Positions 34,015-43,382 of a stretch of DNA of 64,000 nt are shown here, piece by piece. The notes below the pieces were generated by a model. The model had not been told where the DNA came from and searched no databases. It saw only the letters and a program-made list of their open reading frames with translations. Source of the DNA: an uncultured Flavobacteriaceae bacterium (GTDB lineage: Bacteria > Bacteroidota > Bacteroidia > Flavobacteriales > Flavobacteriaceae); the NCBI GenBank assembly GCA_905479475.1, contig CAJQMT010000011.1, positions 32,647 to 96,646 on the forward strand. Reading direction: 5' to 3'. The translations under genes and the position numbers were made by a program. Every line of letters starts with the position of its first letter. The first letter of the stretch is position 1.

Positions 34015-34044
34015 TTGTGGATGTAAATAATAGCTGTACTTTTG
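34015..34044 (+). promoter_or_regulatory. Promoter of the SulP gene (TTG-N19-TACTTTTG)
   Basis: TTG at 34015-34017, 19 nt, then TACTTTTG at 34037-34044. The ATG at 34069 lies 24 nt after the element. Confidence 0.7.
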
Positions 34045-34068
34045 CACTTTGATTCAAAACAATGAGTA

Positions 34069-35721
34069 ATGACTGAATTTATTAAAAAAGTAGTTCAAAA
34101 TCCAAAAGACGACATTTTAGCAGGTGTCACGGTTTCTCTTGCGATGATTCCAGAAGTAGTTGCCTTTGCCTTTGTAGCGCAGATAGATCCCTTGGTGGCA
34201 TTGTCAGGAGCCTTTATTATTGGTTTGATTACAGCTGTTTTTGGAGGAAGACCTGGTTTGATTTCTGGAGCGGCTGGAGCTGTAGCAGTTATTTTTGTAC
34301 ATATGATTTCAGAAGGACACTCCAAAGGAATGTTGTTTGACATACCGATTGAAAATATGGGCTACTTTTATTTATTAGCAACTGTTGTTCTCATGGGGAT
34401 TATACAAGTCAGTGCCGGTGTTTTTAAACTCGGGCGTTTAGTGCGTTTGATTCCACATCCAGTGATGATGGGGTTTGTCAACGGTTTGGCCATTGTTATC
34501 TTTATGGCTCAAGTACGAATGTTTTCACACAAGGAGATGTCTATAGCTGCTGACGGGGTCAAGAAATACACCAACATACCGATGGAAGGTATTGAATTGT
34601 ATACCATGTTAGGTTTGGTAGGGTTTACGATGCTGATTATTTGGTTATTGCCAAAAATCACAACAAAAATTCCTGCGGCATTGACTGCAATATTGGCAAC
34701 GACTGCTATAGTTGTTTTTGGAAACTTTGATGTGAGTACCGTCGGTTCCTATATTGTTGAAGGGGGAGGAGAAGGATTGAAAGGAGAATTCCCAACACCG
34801 AATATGGAACTTTGGCAAAATTTACCGTTCAATTTTGATACATTTAAATTTATACTTCCTTACGCTTTTTTAGCAGCTTCTGTGGGACTTATTGAATCTT
34901 TAATGACGATGAATCTCGTAGATGATTTGACAGAAACCAGAGGAAATGGAAACCGTGAGTGCATTGCTCAGGGAGCAGGTAATATTGTGAGTGGTTTGTT
35001 TGGTGGTACTGGAGGTTGTGGAATGATTGGTCAGACAGTAATAAATATCAATGCAGGAGGAAGAGGAAGATTGTCAGGAATTATGATGGCACTGACCTTA
35101 TTGACATTTATATTGTTTACAGATAAATACATAGAACAAGTGCCTATTGCCGCTTTGGTAGGGGTCATGTTTATGATGGTTATTGAGACCTTTGCTTGGT
35201 CAAGTTTCCGAATTTTAAAGAAAATTCCTTTTGCAGATGCACTTGTTTTGGTGGTGGTTTCTGCCGTTACCGTATTTTTTGATTTGGCAATAGCAGTTTT
35301 TGTAGGAGTTATTATTTCTGCGCTTGTCTTTGCTTGGGAGAATGCTACAAAAATTCGTGCTCGGAAAAGATTGAAAGAAGATGGTACCAAAATTTATGAA
35401 ATTTGGGGACCTTTATTCTTCGGTTCTGTAACAGGATTTAATGAGAAGTTTGAAGTGAAAGCAGATCCAGATTATGTTGAAATTGATTTTGTAGAATCTA
35501 GAGTCAGTGACCATTCTGCGATCGAAGCTATTTCCTCGATTGTTGAGAAGTACGAACAGGCAGGGAAAACCATTAAATTGAAGCATTTGAGTCAAGAGTC
35601 TAAAATATTGCTTTACAAGCGTGATGACAAATTTCACAAGGTGATTATTGAAGATATTGACGATCCTCGTTACCATTTAGCAGCTGATCCAGAAAGATTC
35701 ACCAAAGGCATTCATTCTTAA
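34069..35721 (+). CDS. SulP-family inorganic anion transporter with STAS domain
   Basis: The product has 550 residues. The N-terminal DILAGVTVSLAMIPEVVAFA and VFGGRPGLISGAAGAVAVIF are the SulP signature, and about 10-12 membrane segments span residues 15-430. A C-terminal cytoplasmic STAS domain starts near residue 450 (YEIWGPLFFGSVTGFNEKFE). Substrates of the family are sulfate, bicarbonate or other anions; which one cannot be told. It is followed after 10 nt by the DedA-like gene, so the two form an operon. Confidence 0.93.
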   Translation: MTEFIKKVVQNPKDDILAGVTVSLAMIPEVVAFAFVAQIDPLVALSGAFIIGLITAVFGGRPGLISGAAGAVAVIFVHMISEGHSKGMLFDIPIENMGYFYLLATVVLMGIIQVSAGVFKLGRLVRLIPHPVMMGFVNGLAIVIFMAQVRMFSHKEMSIAADGVKKYTNIPMEGIELYTMLGLVGFTMLIIWLLPKITTKIPAALTAILATTAIVVFGNFDVSTVGSYIVEGGGEGLKGEFPTPNMELWQNLPFNFDTFKFILPYAFLAASVGLIESLMTMNLVDDLTETRGNGNRECIAQGAGNIVSGLFGGTGGCGMIGQTVININAGGRGRLSGIMMALTLLTFILFTDKYIEQVPIAALVGVMFMMVIETFAWSSFRILKKIPFADALVLVVVSAVTVFFDLAIAVFVGVIISALVFAWENATKIRARKRLKEDGTKIYEIWGPLFFGSVTGFNEKFEVKADPDYVEIDFVESRVSDHSAIEAISSIVEKYEQAGKTIKLKHLSQESKILLYKRDDKFHKVIIEDIDDPRYHLAADPERFTKGIHS

Positions 35722-35731
35722 CAAAGTACTT

Positions 35732-36340
35732 GTGAATCGATATTCTAAGCTTTATTTTTATTACTTAAAAAGAACAGGGTTGTTCCTGTTTTTGGGAAGC
35801 AATTTATTGAAGTTGTTGGGAGTTCTTGCGGTCTTTTTTGGCTTGATTTTCTTGATGGAAACATTTGTGATCACTTTGAAAGAGATTTTCTCGATCATTG
35901 TTGGAAATGTCGATACCTGGGCCGTCTTTACAGTATTTGTCTTGTCGGAATCTTTTTTAGGAATCATACCTCCTGATTTTTTCATTGTTTGGACCAAGGA
36001 ATTGAGTCATCATATCAATGTAAATGCATGGCTTTTAGTTGGTTTTTTAGCAACATTGTCTTATGTCGGCGGAATGATATCTTTCGCGGTTGGGATGCGC
36101 ATCATTAAAATTCCTCGTATTCATAAGTGGGCACTGAAGAAATACGGGAATCTTTTTAATAACTTGAAAAAATGGGGAGGTTTTTTTGTCGTTCTATCGG
36201 CTTTGTTGCCAGTACCTTTTTCTATTGTAATGATGATTTGTGGAATTACAGGATACCCATTCAAATGGGCTGCATATCTCGGTTTGTTTCGATACCTACG
36301 CTTTTTCGGCTATGCTTTGTTTTTGTTTACACTGGTTTAA
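35732..36340 (+). CDS. DedA/SNARE-associated (VTT-domain) membrane protein
   Basis: The product has 202 residues, starting with GTG at 35732, 10 nt after the SulP stop. It has four to five hydrophobic segments. LSYVGGMISFAVGM and the re-entrant-loop-like LLPVPFSIVMMICGITGYPF resemble the VTT domain of the DedA family, which moves phospholipids or undecaprenyl phosphate across the inner membrane. The family's acidic residues are less clear here, so the assignment is moderate. The last 4 nt overlap the end of the convergent coaD gene. Confidence 0.78.
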   Translation: MNRYSKLYFYYLKRTGLFLFLGSNLLKLLGVLAVFFGLIFLMETFVITLKEIFSIIVGNVDTWAVFTVFVLSESFLGIIPPDFFIVWTKELSHHINVNAWLLVGFLATLSYVGGMISFAVGMRIIKIPRIHKWALKKYGNLFNNLKKWGGFFVVLSALLPVPFSIVMMICGITGYPFKWAAYLGLFRYLRFFGYALFLFTLV

Positions 36341-36786
36341 AGAATTGCCTCGGGCATTAAAGTAGAAGCGTCTCCACCGTTTCTAATAATATCGCGGACA
36401 ATACTAGAGCTGATAAAGCTTGTTTCAGCACTCGTCAATAAAAAAACAGTCTCAATCCCTGAAAGTTTTCTATTTGTGACAGCAATCGCTTTTTCAAATT
36501 CAAAATCGGCAGGATTTCTAAGTCCACGCAAAATAAAAGCGGCATTTATTTTTTGGCAATAGTTCACGGTCAATCCCTCATAACTATCAATGCTTATTTT
36601 AGATTCTTTGGCAAAGGTCTTTTTTAGATAATTTATACGTTCCGATAAGGAAAACATATATTTTTTATCGGCATTGATTCCAATAGCAATGATAATCTCG
36701 TCAAATAAAGGCAATGCTCTTTTGATAATATCAACATGTCCCAATGTAATGGGGTCAAAAGATCCTGGGAAAACAGCTTTTTTCAT
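36337..36786 (-). CDS. coaD: Phosphopantetheine adenylyltransferase
   Basis: The product has 149 residues from the ATG at 36786 (MKKAVFPGSFDPITLGHVDI). The nucleotidyltransferase motif GSFDPITLGH and the segments INAAFILRGLRNPADFEFE and SSSIVRDIIRNGGD are characteristic. It forms dephospho-CoA from 4'-phosphopantetheine and ATP. A TATCTTTG element lies 28 nt upstream. An upstream Met at 36801 would add five residues and is less likely. Confidence 0.96.
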   Translation of the reverse strand: MKKAVFPGSFDPITLGHVDIIKRALPLFDEIIIAIGINADKKYMFSLSERINYLKKTFAKESKISIDSYEGLTVNYCQKINAAFILRGLRNPADFEFEKAIAVTNRKLSGIETVFLLTSAETSFISSSIVRDIIRNGGDASTLMPEAIL

Positions 36787-36814
36787 ATACCGAGTAAACA
36801 TTGTAATTGCGTTT

Positions 36815-36822
36815 CAAAGATA
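36815..36822 (-). promoter_or_regulatory. -7 element TATCTTTG of coaD
   Basis: The minus-strand octamer TATCTTTG matches TAnnTTTG, 28 nt upstream of the coaD ATG at 36786. Confidence 0.5.
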
Positions 36823-36844
36823 CACAAATTAAATCTGAATGTTT

Positions 36845-37825
36845 TTAAAACACTTGTTTTAGACTTCTTTCAATAGTATCGGTAAGCAAATCTTTGAGTG
36901 AGATTCCAGCAATTTTTGCTTGCTGTGGTAGCAAACTAGCTTCCGTCATTCCAGGGACAGTATTCATTTCTAAAAAGTAAGGTTCTTCTCCAATAAAAAT
37001 AAATTCAGATCTAGAAAAACCACGCATTTTTAGAGAATTGTATAAGTGTTTGGCTGCTTGTGAAACTTTTTCTTTTTGCGCTTTGCTAAGACGAGCAGGA
37101 GTGATTTCTTTTGATTTCCCATGATATTTAGCTTCGTAATCAAAAAAGTCATTTTCCGAAACAATTTCTGTTATTGGAAGAACCACAATCTCGTTTTGGT
37201 ATTGAATCACACCAACAGAAACCTCTGTACCATCTAAAAATGACTCAATCAACAATTCCTCGTCTTCATGAAAAGCTGTTTCTAACGCAGGCAAAAGGTC
37301 TTCTGAGCGGTGCACTTTTGAAATTCCAAAACTTGAGCCAGCACAGTTTGGTTTTACAAAACATGGTAATCCGACTTTTTCTAAAATAGCTGCTGTATTG
37401 ATAAGGTCTCCCTTATTCAAATAATAAGACGTGGCTGTAGAAATCCCGTAACCTTTGGCGACACTCAAACAGTCTCGCTTGTTAAAAGTGAGCGCCATTT
37501 GATAGAAAGGAGCAGAGCTATGTGGGATTTCCAATAACTCCAAGTAGGCCAAAATTTTACCATCTTCACCAGGGGTTCCATGAATGACATTGACAACTGC
37601 ATCGAATTTGATTTTTTGACCATTGATCTCTACAGAGAAATCCTGCTTGTCTATGACAAACTCTTGCTCTTCTTCAAGAACAACCCATTTGCCTTTGAGA
37701 ATATGAACACAATAAGGATTGTATTTCTTTTTGTCAATACAATGGGAAACCATAGTACCGCTTTTGATAGAGATGTCTAACTCCGAAGAGTAACCTCCCA
37801 TAAGGACTGCGATGTTTTTATTCAT
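36845..37825 (-). CDS. ddl: D-alanine--D-alanine ligase
   Basis: The product has 326 residues from the ATG at 37825 (MNKNIAVLMGGYSSELDISI). The N-terminal GGYSSE loop, HGTPGEDG, the ATP-grasp KPNCAGSSFGISKV, and the C-terminal RSEFIFIGEEPYFLEMNTVP with GMTEASLLPQQ are diagnostic. It joins two D-Ala for peptidoglycan precursors. Two -7 elements lie upstream, back to back with the PASTA-protein promoter. The in-frame stretch upstream to 37888 covers that promoter region and is not coding. Confidence 0.96.
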   Translation of the reverse strand: MNKNIAVLMGGYSSELDISIKSGTMVSHCIDKKKYNPYCVHILKGKWVVLEEEQEFVIDKQDFSVEINGQKIKFDAVVNVIHGTPGEDGKILAYLELLEIPHSSAPFYQMALTFNKRDCLSVAKGYGISTATSYYLNKGDLINTAAILEKVGLPCFVKPNCAGSSFGISKVHRSEDLLPALETAFHEDEELLIESFLDGTEVSVGVIQYQNEIVVLPITEIVSENDFFDYEAKYHGKSKEITPARLSKAQKEKVSQAAKHLYNSLKMRGFSRSEFIFIGEEPYFLEMNTVPGMTEASLLPQQAKIAGISLKDLLTDTIERSLKQVF

Positions 37826-37849
37826 TTTTAGAGTGCTTGTTCTTACTTT

Positions 37850-37866
37850 CAAAAATATCAAATATA
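37850..37866 (-). promoter_or_regulatory. Two overlapping -7 candidates for ddl
   Basis: On the minus strand TATTTTTG (37857-37850) and TATATTTG (37866-37859) both fit TAnnTTTG, 24 and 33 nt upstream of the ddl start. The divergent PASTA-gene element lies at 37894-37901. Confidence 0.5.
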
Positions 37867-37893
37867 AATGAAAAGAGAACCCATTCATTTTAT

Positions 37894-37901
37894 ATCTTTG
37901 T
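37894..37901 (+). promoter_or_regulatory. -7 element TATCTTTG of the PASTA-protein/rluD unit
   Basis: TATCTTTG fits TAnnTTTG and lies 18 nt before the ATG at 37920. Confidence 0.5.
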
Positions 37902-37919
37902 GAAAAATTTGAAAGTCAA

Positions 37920-38474
37920 ATGAATCTAATAAAATACTTGCTTAGCAAACACTTTTTAAAACAAGTACTTATGGCACTTGCATTGCTGGGATTGGGCCTT
38001 TTTTTTATGTATTATTGGCTTTTAGAAACCACCAATCACGAACAAAAAATTCAAGTACCAGATCTTTCAAAAATGGAAATTTCCAAGGTAGAAATAGTGC
38101 TCAAAGAATTGCAGTTGAGATATGAAGTCATTGATTCGGCAAGTTTCACTGCCAAGTTCCCCATAAAGTCTGTCATTGAACAGAGCCCAAAATCAGGTAG
38201 TTTTGTAAAACAAAACAGAAAAATTTATTTGACGCTGAATCCTTCTAAATATGCAGATATTTCAATCATTGATTTTTATGGAAAAACAAGAAATGAAGTG
38301 GAAGCTCAATTGAAATCATTGGGGTTAGTAATAGGAGAATACACCTATATCGAAGATTTGGGAAAAGATGTCGTTCGAAAATTATTACATGAGGGTATTG
38401 AGATCAAAAAAGGAGAAAAGTTGCCTAAAAAATCAATAGTAGATTTGGTCCTTGGAGATGGAAAAGAAAAATGA
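37920..38474 (+). CDS. PASTA-domain membrane protein
   Basis: The product has 184 residues. A single membrane segment lies at about 15-35 (LMALALLGLGLFFMYYWLLE), followed by two PASTA repeats: QVPDLSKMEISKVEIVLKEL...VIEQSPKSGSFVKQ and DFYGKTRNEVEAQLKSLGLV. PASTA domains bind muropeptides or beta-lactams. There is no kinase domain. The location next to ddl (divergent) and rluD fits a cell-wall-related periplasmic protein, but the role is unknown. Confidence 0.88.
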   Translation: MNLIKYLLSKHFLKQVLMALALLGLGLFFMYYWLLETTNHEQKIQVPDLSKMEISKVEIVLKELQLRYEVIDSASFTAKFPIKSVIEQSPKSGSFVKQNRKIYLTLNPSKYADISIIDFYGKTRNEVEAQLKSLGLVIGEYTYIEDLGKDVVRKLLHEGIEIKKGEKLPKKSIVDLVLGDGKEK

Positions 38475-38562
38475 TTGATAACATTGCTACGATTTTTAAG
38501 TTGATAGTAAAAAAAAATGTCAAACAAGACAAAATAAGGGAATCAAGAGTAAAAAAAGAGAA

Positions 38563-39603
38563 ATGGCGACAGAGTACTCAAAAGAATTAGAACAGGACGA
38601 TTTATACGAACATTATAAGTTTGTGGCAAGTGATGGACAAATACCGTTGCGAGTCGATAAGTTTTTAATGAATTTTATCGAAAATGCAACACGAAACAAA
38701 ATACAAGATGCTGCAAAAAAAGGAAGCATCTTGGCAAACGATCTTCCTGTAAAATCTAGTTACAAAGTAAAAGCAAAAGATGTTATTCGAGTAGTTCTGG
38801 AGCATCCTCCACATGAAAATTTATTGATTGCTGAAAATATTCCTTTGAATATTGTCTATGAAGATGATGTTTTGTTGGTGGTTAACAAACCTGCAGGAAT
38901 GGTCGTTCATCCGGGACATGGAAACTATTCTGGAACTTTGGTAAATGGATTGATTTACCATATTGATAATTTGCCCAATAACAGCAACGAACGACCTGGC
39001 TTGGTGCATCGGATAGACAAAGATACAAGTGGACTCTTGGTCGTTGCCAAAACGGAAAACGCCATGACTCATCTGTCAAAACAATTTTTTGACAAATCCA
39101 CTGAGAGAATATACCATGCTTTGGTATGGGGAAATCTTGCGGAAGATGAGGGCACCATTGAAGGTCACATTGGCAGAAGTTTGAAGAATAGATTGCAAAT
39201 GTCTGTTTTTCCGGAAGGAGACTTTGGAAAACCCGCAGTTACGCATTATAAGGTACTCGAAAGGTTTAGCTATGTGACTTTGGTCGAATGTCAATTAGAA
39301 ACAGGTAGAACACATCAAATTAGAGCTCATTTCAAATACCTTGGCCATACGCTTTTTAACGATGCTAGGTATGGTGGGGATGCCATTTTAAAAGGAACAA
39401 CTTTTACGAAATACAAGCAATTTGTAGAAAACACTTTTAAAATTCTACCAAGACAAGCCTTGCATGCCAAAACACTTGGTTTTGTGCATCCTGTGACCAA
39501 TGAGATGATGCGTTTTAATTCCGAGATTCCTGATGATTTAGGTGCGGCTTTAGAAAAATGGAGAAATTATACAGTCCATAATAAAGAAGAAAATTTGTTT
39601 TAA
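38563..39603 (+). CDS. rluD: 23S rRNA pseudouridine synthase, RluD type
   Basis: The product has 346 residues. An N-terminal S4 domain (PLRVDKFLMNFIENATRNKI) precedes the catalytic domain with PGLVHRIDKDTSGLLVV carrying the catalytic Asp in HRIDKDTSG, and VNKPAGMVVHPG. The RluA/RluD family isomerises uridines in 23S rRNA helix 69. The gene follows the PASTA gene after 88 nt, probably in one transcript. Confidence 0.94.
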   Translation: MATEYSKELEQDDLYEHYKFVASDGQIPLRVDKFLMNFIENATRNKIQDAAKKGSILANDLPVKSSYKVKAKDVIRVVLEHPPHENLLIAENIPLNIVYEDDVLLVVNKPAGMVVHPGHGNYSGTLVNGLIYHIDNLPNNSNERPGLVHRIDKDTSGLLVVAKTENAMTHLSKQFFDKSTERIYHALVWGNLAEDEGTIEGHIGRSLKNRLQMSVFPEGDFGKPAVTHYKVLERFSYVTLVECQLETGRTHQIRAHFKYLGHTLFNDARYGGDAILKGTTFTKYKQFVENTFKILPRQALHAKTLGFVHPVTNEMMRFNSEIPDDLGAALEKWRNYTVHNKEENLF

Positions 39604-39670
39604 CTTTCATACGAAAACAGGACAAAATAGAAACCACTGTGTTGCTACACAACGTATTTAATTTTATCAT

Positions 39671-40429
39671 ATGAAAATACTTATCTCTCCCGCGAAATCT
39701 CTGGATTTTGAAAATGCTGCCCCGACAGATCTGTGCAGTGAATCCATTTTTTTAGAAGAAGCATTGAAACTCAACCAAACATTAAAAATGTTTTCTCAAA
39801 AAGACATTTCTGAATTGATGTCTATTTCAGCAAAATTGGGAGATTTGAATTGGCAAAGAAATCAAGATTGGAGCTTGCCTTTTACAAAAGAAAACGCAAA
39901 ACAAGCAGTTTTTGCTTTTAAGGGAGATGTTTATCTCGGTATAGATATAGATACGCTTCCGAAAGAAAAACTAGGTCAGCTTCAAGATAAATTGCGCATT
40001 TTATCAGGATTGTACGGCTTGTTGAAACCTTTAGATTTGATGCAGCCCTACCGCTTGGAGATGGGAACCAAATTGAAAGTGGAAGAAAGTGAAAATTTAT
40101 ATCAATATTGGGGTGCTAAAATTACTGAAGCACTGAAAGATGAATTAAAGGAAGATGAAATTTTGGTCAACCTAGCAAGTAATGAATATTACAAATCTGT
40201 AAAGCCAGTTTTGATAGAAAATACCATTGTGACACCTCAATTCAAAGATTACAAAAACGGAAAGCTAAAAATTATTTCCTTTTTTGCGAAGAAAGCGAGG
40301 GGTATGATGGTGCGTTACATCCTGGACAACGACATCAATGACCTAGAATCCTTGAAAGGTTTTAGCTACGGAGGTTATGGCCTGAGTGAAGAGTTTTCGT
40401 CAGGAAATGAGCTTGTTTTTGTTCGGTAA
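39671..40429 (+). CDS. yaaA: YaaA-family peroxide stress protein (DUF328)
   Basis: The product has 252 residues. MKILISPAKSLDFENAAPTD, the RILSGLYGLLKPLDLMQPYR block and VNLASNEYYKSV are the UPF0246/YaaA signatures. YaaA lowers intracellular iron under H2O2 stress and binds DNA through a HhH-like fold in E. coli. The length is normal. It stands between rluD and convergent DUF3810, with no clear terminator on either side. Confidence 0.94.
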   Translation: MKILISPAKSLDFENAAPTDLCSESIFLEEALKLNQTLKMFSQKDISELMSISAKLGDLNWQRNQDWSLPFTKENAKQAVFAFKGDVYLGIDIDTLPKEKLGQLQDKLRILSGLYGLLKPLDLMQPYRLEMGTKLKVEESENLYQYWGAKITEALKDELKEDEILVNLASNEYYKSVKPVLIENTIVTPQFKDYKNGKLKIISFFAKKARGMMVRYILDNDINDLESLKGFSYGGYGLSEEFSSGNELVFVR

Positions 40430-40453
40430 AAAGAGTTGTGAAATGTAGGGTTT

Positions 40454-41539
40454 CTATGGTGCAATAATTTTAAAATCATTTTCGGCATAGTTCAATAACA
40501 ATCGCACCATATAACTGTAAGATTGAATCCCGCCTTTTTGCTGATTCGCTTTCAAAAAAGTTCCATAGATTTTTTTAAAATAGGGTTCTAAAGGGTTTTG
40601 ATGAGACTTCCAAAAATCACGGGACGCTTTCATGTCTTCTAAAATACCAGGATGCATTTTTTTCAATAAGTTTTGGTAAGATAGAGGTGAGCTTTTAGAC
40701 ACCTCAGAAAGCATGTATTTCAACGCAGTCAACTTTCCTGTATATTTAAAAAAAGGGTTTTTACTGTGAGTGGTAGCCAAATACGCGATGAAATTTGCTT
40801 CATTTTCCGCAGCATATCCAATTTGATGCGCCATTTCATGACAGGTGGAAAATGCATAACTACTCAAAGGGGTTTTAGAATTTACTTGCGCTTCTCCTGT
40901 AAAAGGATTGAAGTATCCTGAAAAACCCATATAGGTCAACGGACTGCTCAACAATGAATGCTTGATTGATGGAATTTTGTAAACGAAAAAGGGCATTTGT
41001 TTTTCAAGCATTTGGTAGGCCTTTACCGATAATATGTAAATCTCTTTTCGTGTGTAAGGAATTTCCAATTTTTTAAGACGATTGTTTGTGATTTCAAAGT
41101 GTGTTTTATTCAATTCAAAAATTAAATTTTCAGTGTGTTTTTCAAGCTTTTCAGCGTCATAGCTGTTGTTTGTCATCCCAAGCCGTGCAGTGAGAGGTTT
41201 TCGAAAATAATGAAGCCCCCAGTTTATATAAAAGAAAAAATAAAGAACAGAGAAAGTAGCACCTATTGAAAAAACGTATTTACGAATATCACCAAACTGG
41301 TCTCGAATTCCAATATAAAGAAAACGCAACGACAAAATCCCAAAAGAAATGTACAACAAATCTCCTACACTAAAAGGTATCCAACCTATGGATTTTCTGA
41401 AAAAAGCAGCCATCAAAGGATACCAAATATGCGCATAGTATTTTTCAATGAAATTCGTTTGCTTGGATACAATTTGAACACAAACGATCTGCAAAAACAA
41501 AAAGTAAGTTAGGTAACGAGATAGCAATGGATCTTTCAT
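40454..41539 (-). CDS. DUF3810 membrane protein with HExxH metallopeptidase-like motif
   Basis: The product has 361 residues. Three N-terminal membrane segments (about 10-25, 55-78, 88-107) are followed by a soluble domain with the zincin motif HEMAH (residues 234-238) and a nearby ENEANFIAY that could give the third zinc ligand. This is the pattern of DUF3810, a family of predicted membrane-tethered metallopeptidases in Firmicutes and Bacteroidota. No substrate is known. It is divergent from dnaB. Confidence 0.87.
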   Translation of the reverse strand: MKDPLLSRYLTYFLFLQIVCVQIVSKQTNFIEKYYAHIWYPLMAAFFRKSIGWIPFSVGDLLYISFGILSLRFLYIGIRDQFGDIRKYVFSIGATFSVLYFFFYINWGLHYFRKPLTARLGMTNNSYDAEKLEKHTENLIFELNKTHFEITNNRLKKLEIPYTRKEIYILSVKAYQMLEKQMPFFVYKIPSIKHSLLSSPLTYMGFSGYFNPFTGEAQVNSKTPLSSYAFSTCHEMAHQIGYAAENEANFIAYLATTHSKNPFFKYTGKLTALKYMLSEVSKSSPLSYQNLLKKMHPGILEDMKASRDFWKSHQNPLEPYFKKIYGTFLKANQQKGGIQSYSYMVRLLLNYAENDFKIIAP

Positions 41540-41724
41540 TTTATTTGAAGTTGAATTTATAAATTTACAAAGTTTCTTGAAATAGAGCTAGGATAAAGGA
41601 TTTTATAAGATTTTAGATATGTGGCAACTGGAAGTATTTTTTTTATCAACAAAAGGAACGTTTTATCAACAAGTTGTGTAAAATTTATATTTCCGAAAAA
41701 ACAGATAAATTAAATTATTAGAAT

Positions 41725-41732
41725 TAGTTTTG
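41725..41732 (+). promoter_or_regulatory. -7 element TAGTTTTG of dnaB, near-leaderless
   Basis: TAGTTTTG matches TAnnTTTG and ends 5 nt before the dnaB ATG at 41738, so the mRNA should have little or no leader. Confidence 0.5.
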
Positions 41733-41737
41733 TTGTT

Positions 41738-43255
41738 ATGGAACAAACGAAGGCATTTAAGGGGCAGAAAATTGACAAAAGTCGTATTATCAATTTAGAG
41801 AAAGGAAAGATTCCGCCCCAAGCAGTAGATCTAGAAGAAGCTGTTTTGGGAGCCATGATGATTGATAAAAAAGGAATCGACGATGTCATTGATATTCTGC
41901 ACCCAGAAGCTTTTTACAAAGAGGCACACAAGGAAGTGTATACTGCCATCTATACTTTATTTCAAAATTCAGAGCCAACGGATTTACTTACAGTTTCCAA
42001 TCAATTGCGAAAGGATGGTAAATTGGAATTTGTAGGAGGTGATTTCTACCTGATTGGATTGACACAAAAGGTAGCTTCGTCTGCGCATATTGAATTCCAT
42101 GCTCGTATCATTATCCAGAAATATATCCAGCGAAGGTTGATTACGATTTCAAGTGAGATTATTGAAAATTCTTACAACGAAACATCCGATGTTTTTGATT
42201 TGTTGGACGATGCGGAATCAAAACTTTTTGAAGTAACCCAAGGAAATTTAAAAAAGAGTTCTGAGAGCGCAAAAGATCTTGTAAAGCAAGCTGTTTCCAA
42301 AATTCAAGAAATTGGAAACAAAGAAGGAATGAGTGGTCTGGAAACGGGGTTCACAAAATTAGATGCTTTGACTTCTGGTTGGCAACCTTCCGATTTGATT
42401 ATCATTGCAGCACGTCCAGGAATGGGAAAAACGGCTTTTGTCATTTCCATGGCAAAAAACATGGCCATTGATTTCAATCATCCAGTTGCGTTGTTTTCAT
42501 TAGAAATGTCCTCCGTTCAGTTGATTACTCGTATGATTTCAAGTGAAACGGGTTTGACTTCAGAAAAACTGAGAAAAGGGAATCTAGAAGCACATGAATG
42601 GGAACAATTGAATGTCAAAGTAAAAGGTTTGACAGATGCCCCTATTTTTATTGACGACACTCCATCTTTGTCTATTTTTGATTTGCGAGCCAAAGCGCGT
42701 CGTTTGGCTTCACAGCATGGAATTAAAATTATCGTGATTGATTATTTACAATTGATGACTGCTGGCGGAGCTGCAGGCGGAAACCGTGAACAAGAAATTT
42801 CGATGATTTCGAGAAACTTAAAAGCACTTGCAAAAGAATTGAATATTCCCGTGATAGCACTATCTCAATTATCCCGTGCCGTAGAAACTAGGGGAGGATC
42901 TAAAAGGCCTTTGCTCTCCGATTTGCGTGAATCAGGTGCGATTGAGCAAGATGCAGATATCGTATCCTTTATATTTCGTCCGGAATATTACGGCCAAACA
43001 GAATGGGATGACGACGACCATTCTCCGTGTGAAGGACAAGGTGAATTTATTGTCGCAAAACACAGGAATGGAGGTCTGGACAATATTCGTTTGAAATTTA
43101 CAGGGCACTTGGCACGTTTTTCTGATTTAGAGGAAGGATTTGGTAACGAATTTCAGTCAAAAATGAACGATTTCAACCAAGAAATTTCTTCGGGTAATTT
43201 TCCAACAGCAGAAGATGCTTTTGGAACTCCAGAGGGATCTGATGTACCTTTCTAA
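41738..43255 (+). CDS. dnaB: Replicative DNA helicase DnaB
   Basis: The product has 505 residues. The N-terminal domain begins PPQAVDLEEAVLGAMMIDKK. The RecA-like C-terminal domain has Walker A ARPGMGKTAF, VIDYLQLMT as Walker B, and the arginine-finger region SDLRESGAIEQDADIVSFIF. There is no intein. The C-terminal tail (GNFPTAEDAFGTPEGSDVPF) is an acidic, disordered extension common in Bacteroidota. The hexamer unwinds DNA at the fork. Confidence 0.97.
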   Translation: MEQTKAFKGQKIDKSRIINLEKGKIPPQAVDLEEAVLGAMMIDKKGIDDVIDILHPEAFYKEAHKEVYTAIYTLFQNSEPTDLLTVSNQLRKDGKLEFVGGDFYLIGLTQKVASSAHIEFHARIIIQKYIQRRLITISSEIIENSYNETSDVFDLLDDAESKLFEVTQGNLKKSSESAKDLVKQAVSKIQEIGNKEGMSGLETGFTKLDALTSGWQPSDLIIIAARPGMGKTAFVISMAKNMAIDFNHPVALFSLEMSSVQLITRMISSETGLTSEKLRKGNLEAHEWEQLNVKVKGLTDAPIFIDDTPSLSIFDLRAKARRLASQHGIKIIVIDYLQLMTAGGAAGGNREQEISMISRNLKALAKELNIPVIALSQLSRAVETRGGSKRPLLSDLRESGAIEQDADIVSFIFRPEYYGQTEWDDDDHSPCEGQGEFIVAKHRNGGLDNIRLKFTGHLARFSDLEEGFGNEFQSKMNDFNQEISSGNFPTAEDAFGTPEGSDVPF

Positions 43256-43327
43256 ATAGATTATAAGACCAAGGATTTGAGGCAGATGTGTTGGAAAAAT
43301 AGGGTCTCAATTTTGCATAAAAATAAG

Positions 43328-43358
43328 TTTGTAAGCTCGCTTTAAAAATGTATTTTTG
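43328..43358 (+). promoter_or_regulatory. Promoter of the transketolase N-subunit gene (TTTG-N19-TATTTTTG)
   Basis: TTTG at 43328-43331, 19 nt, then TATTTTTG at 43351-43358. The ATG at 43383 lies 24 nt after the element. It is one of the best consensus matches in the window. Confidence 0.75.
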
Positions 43359-43382
43359 TCCCACTAATTTATACAAATTACA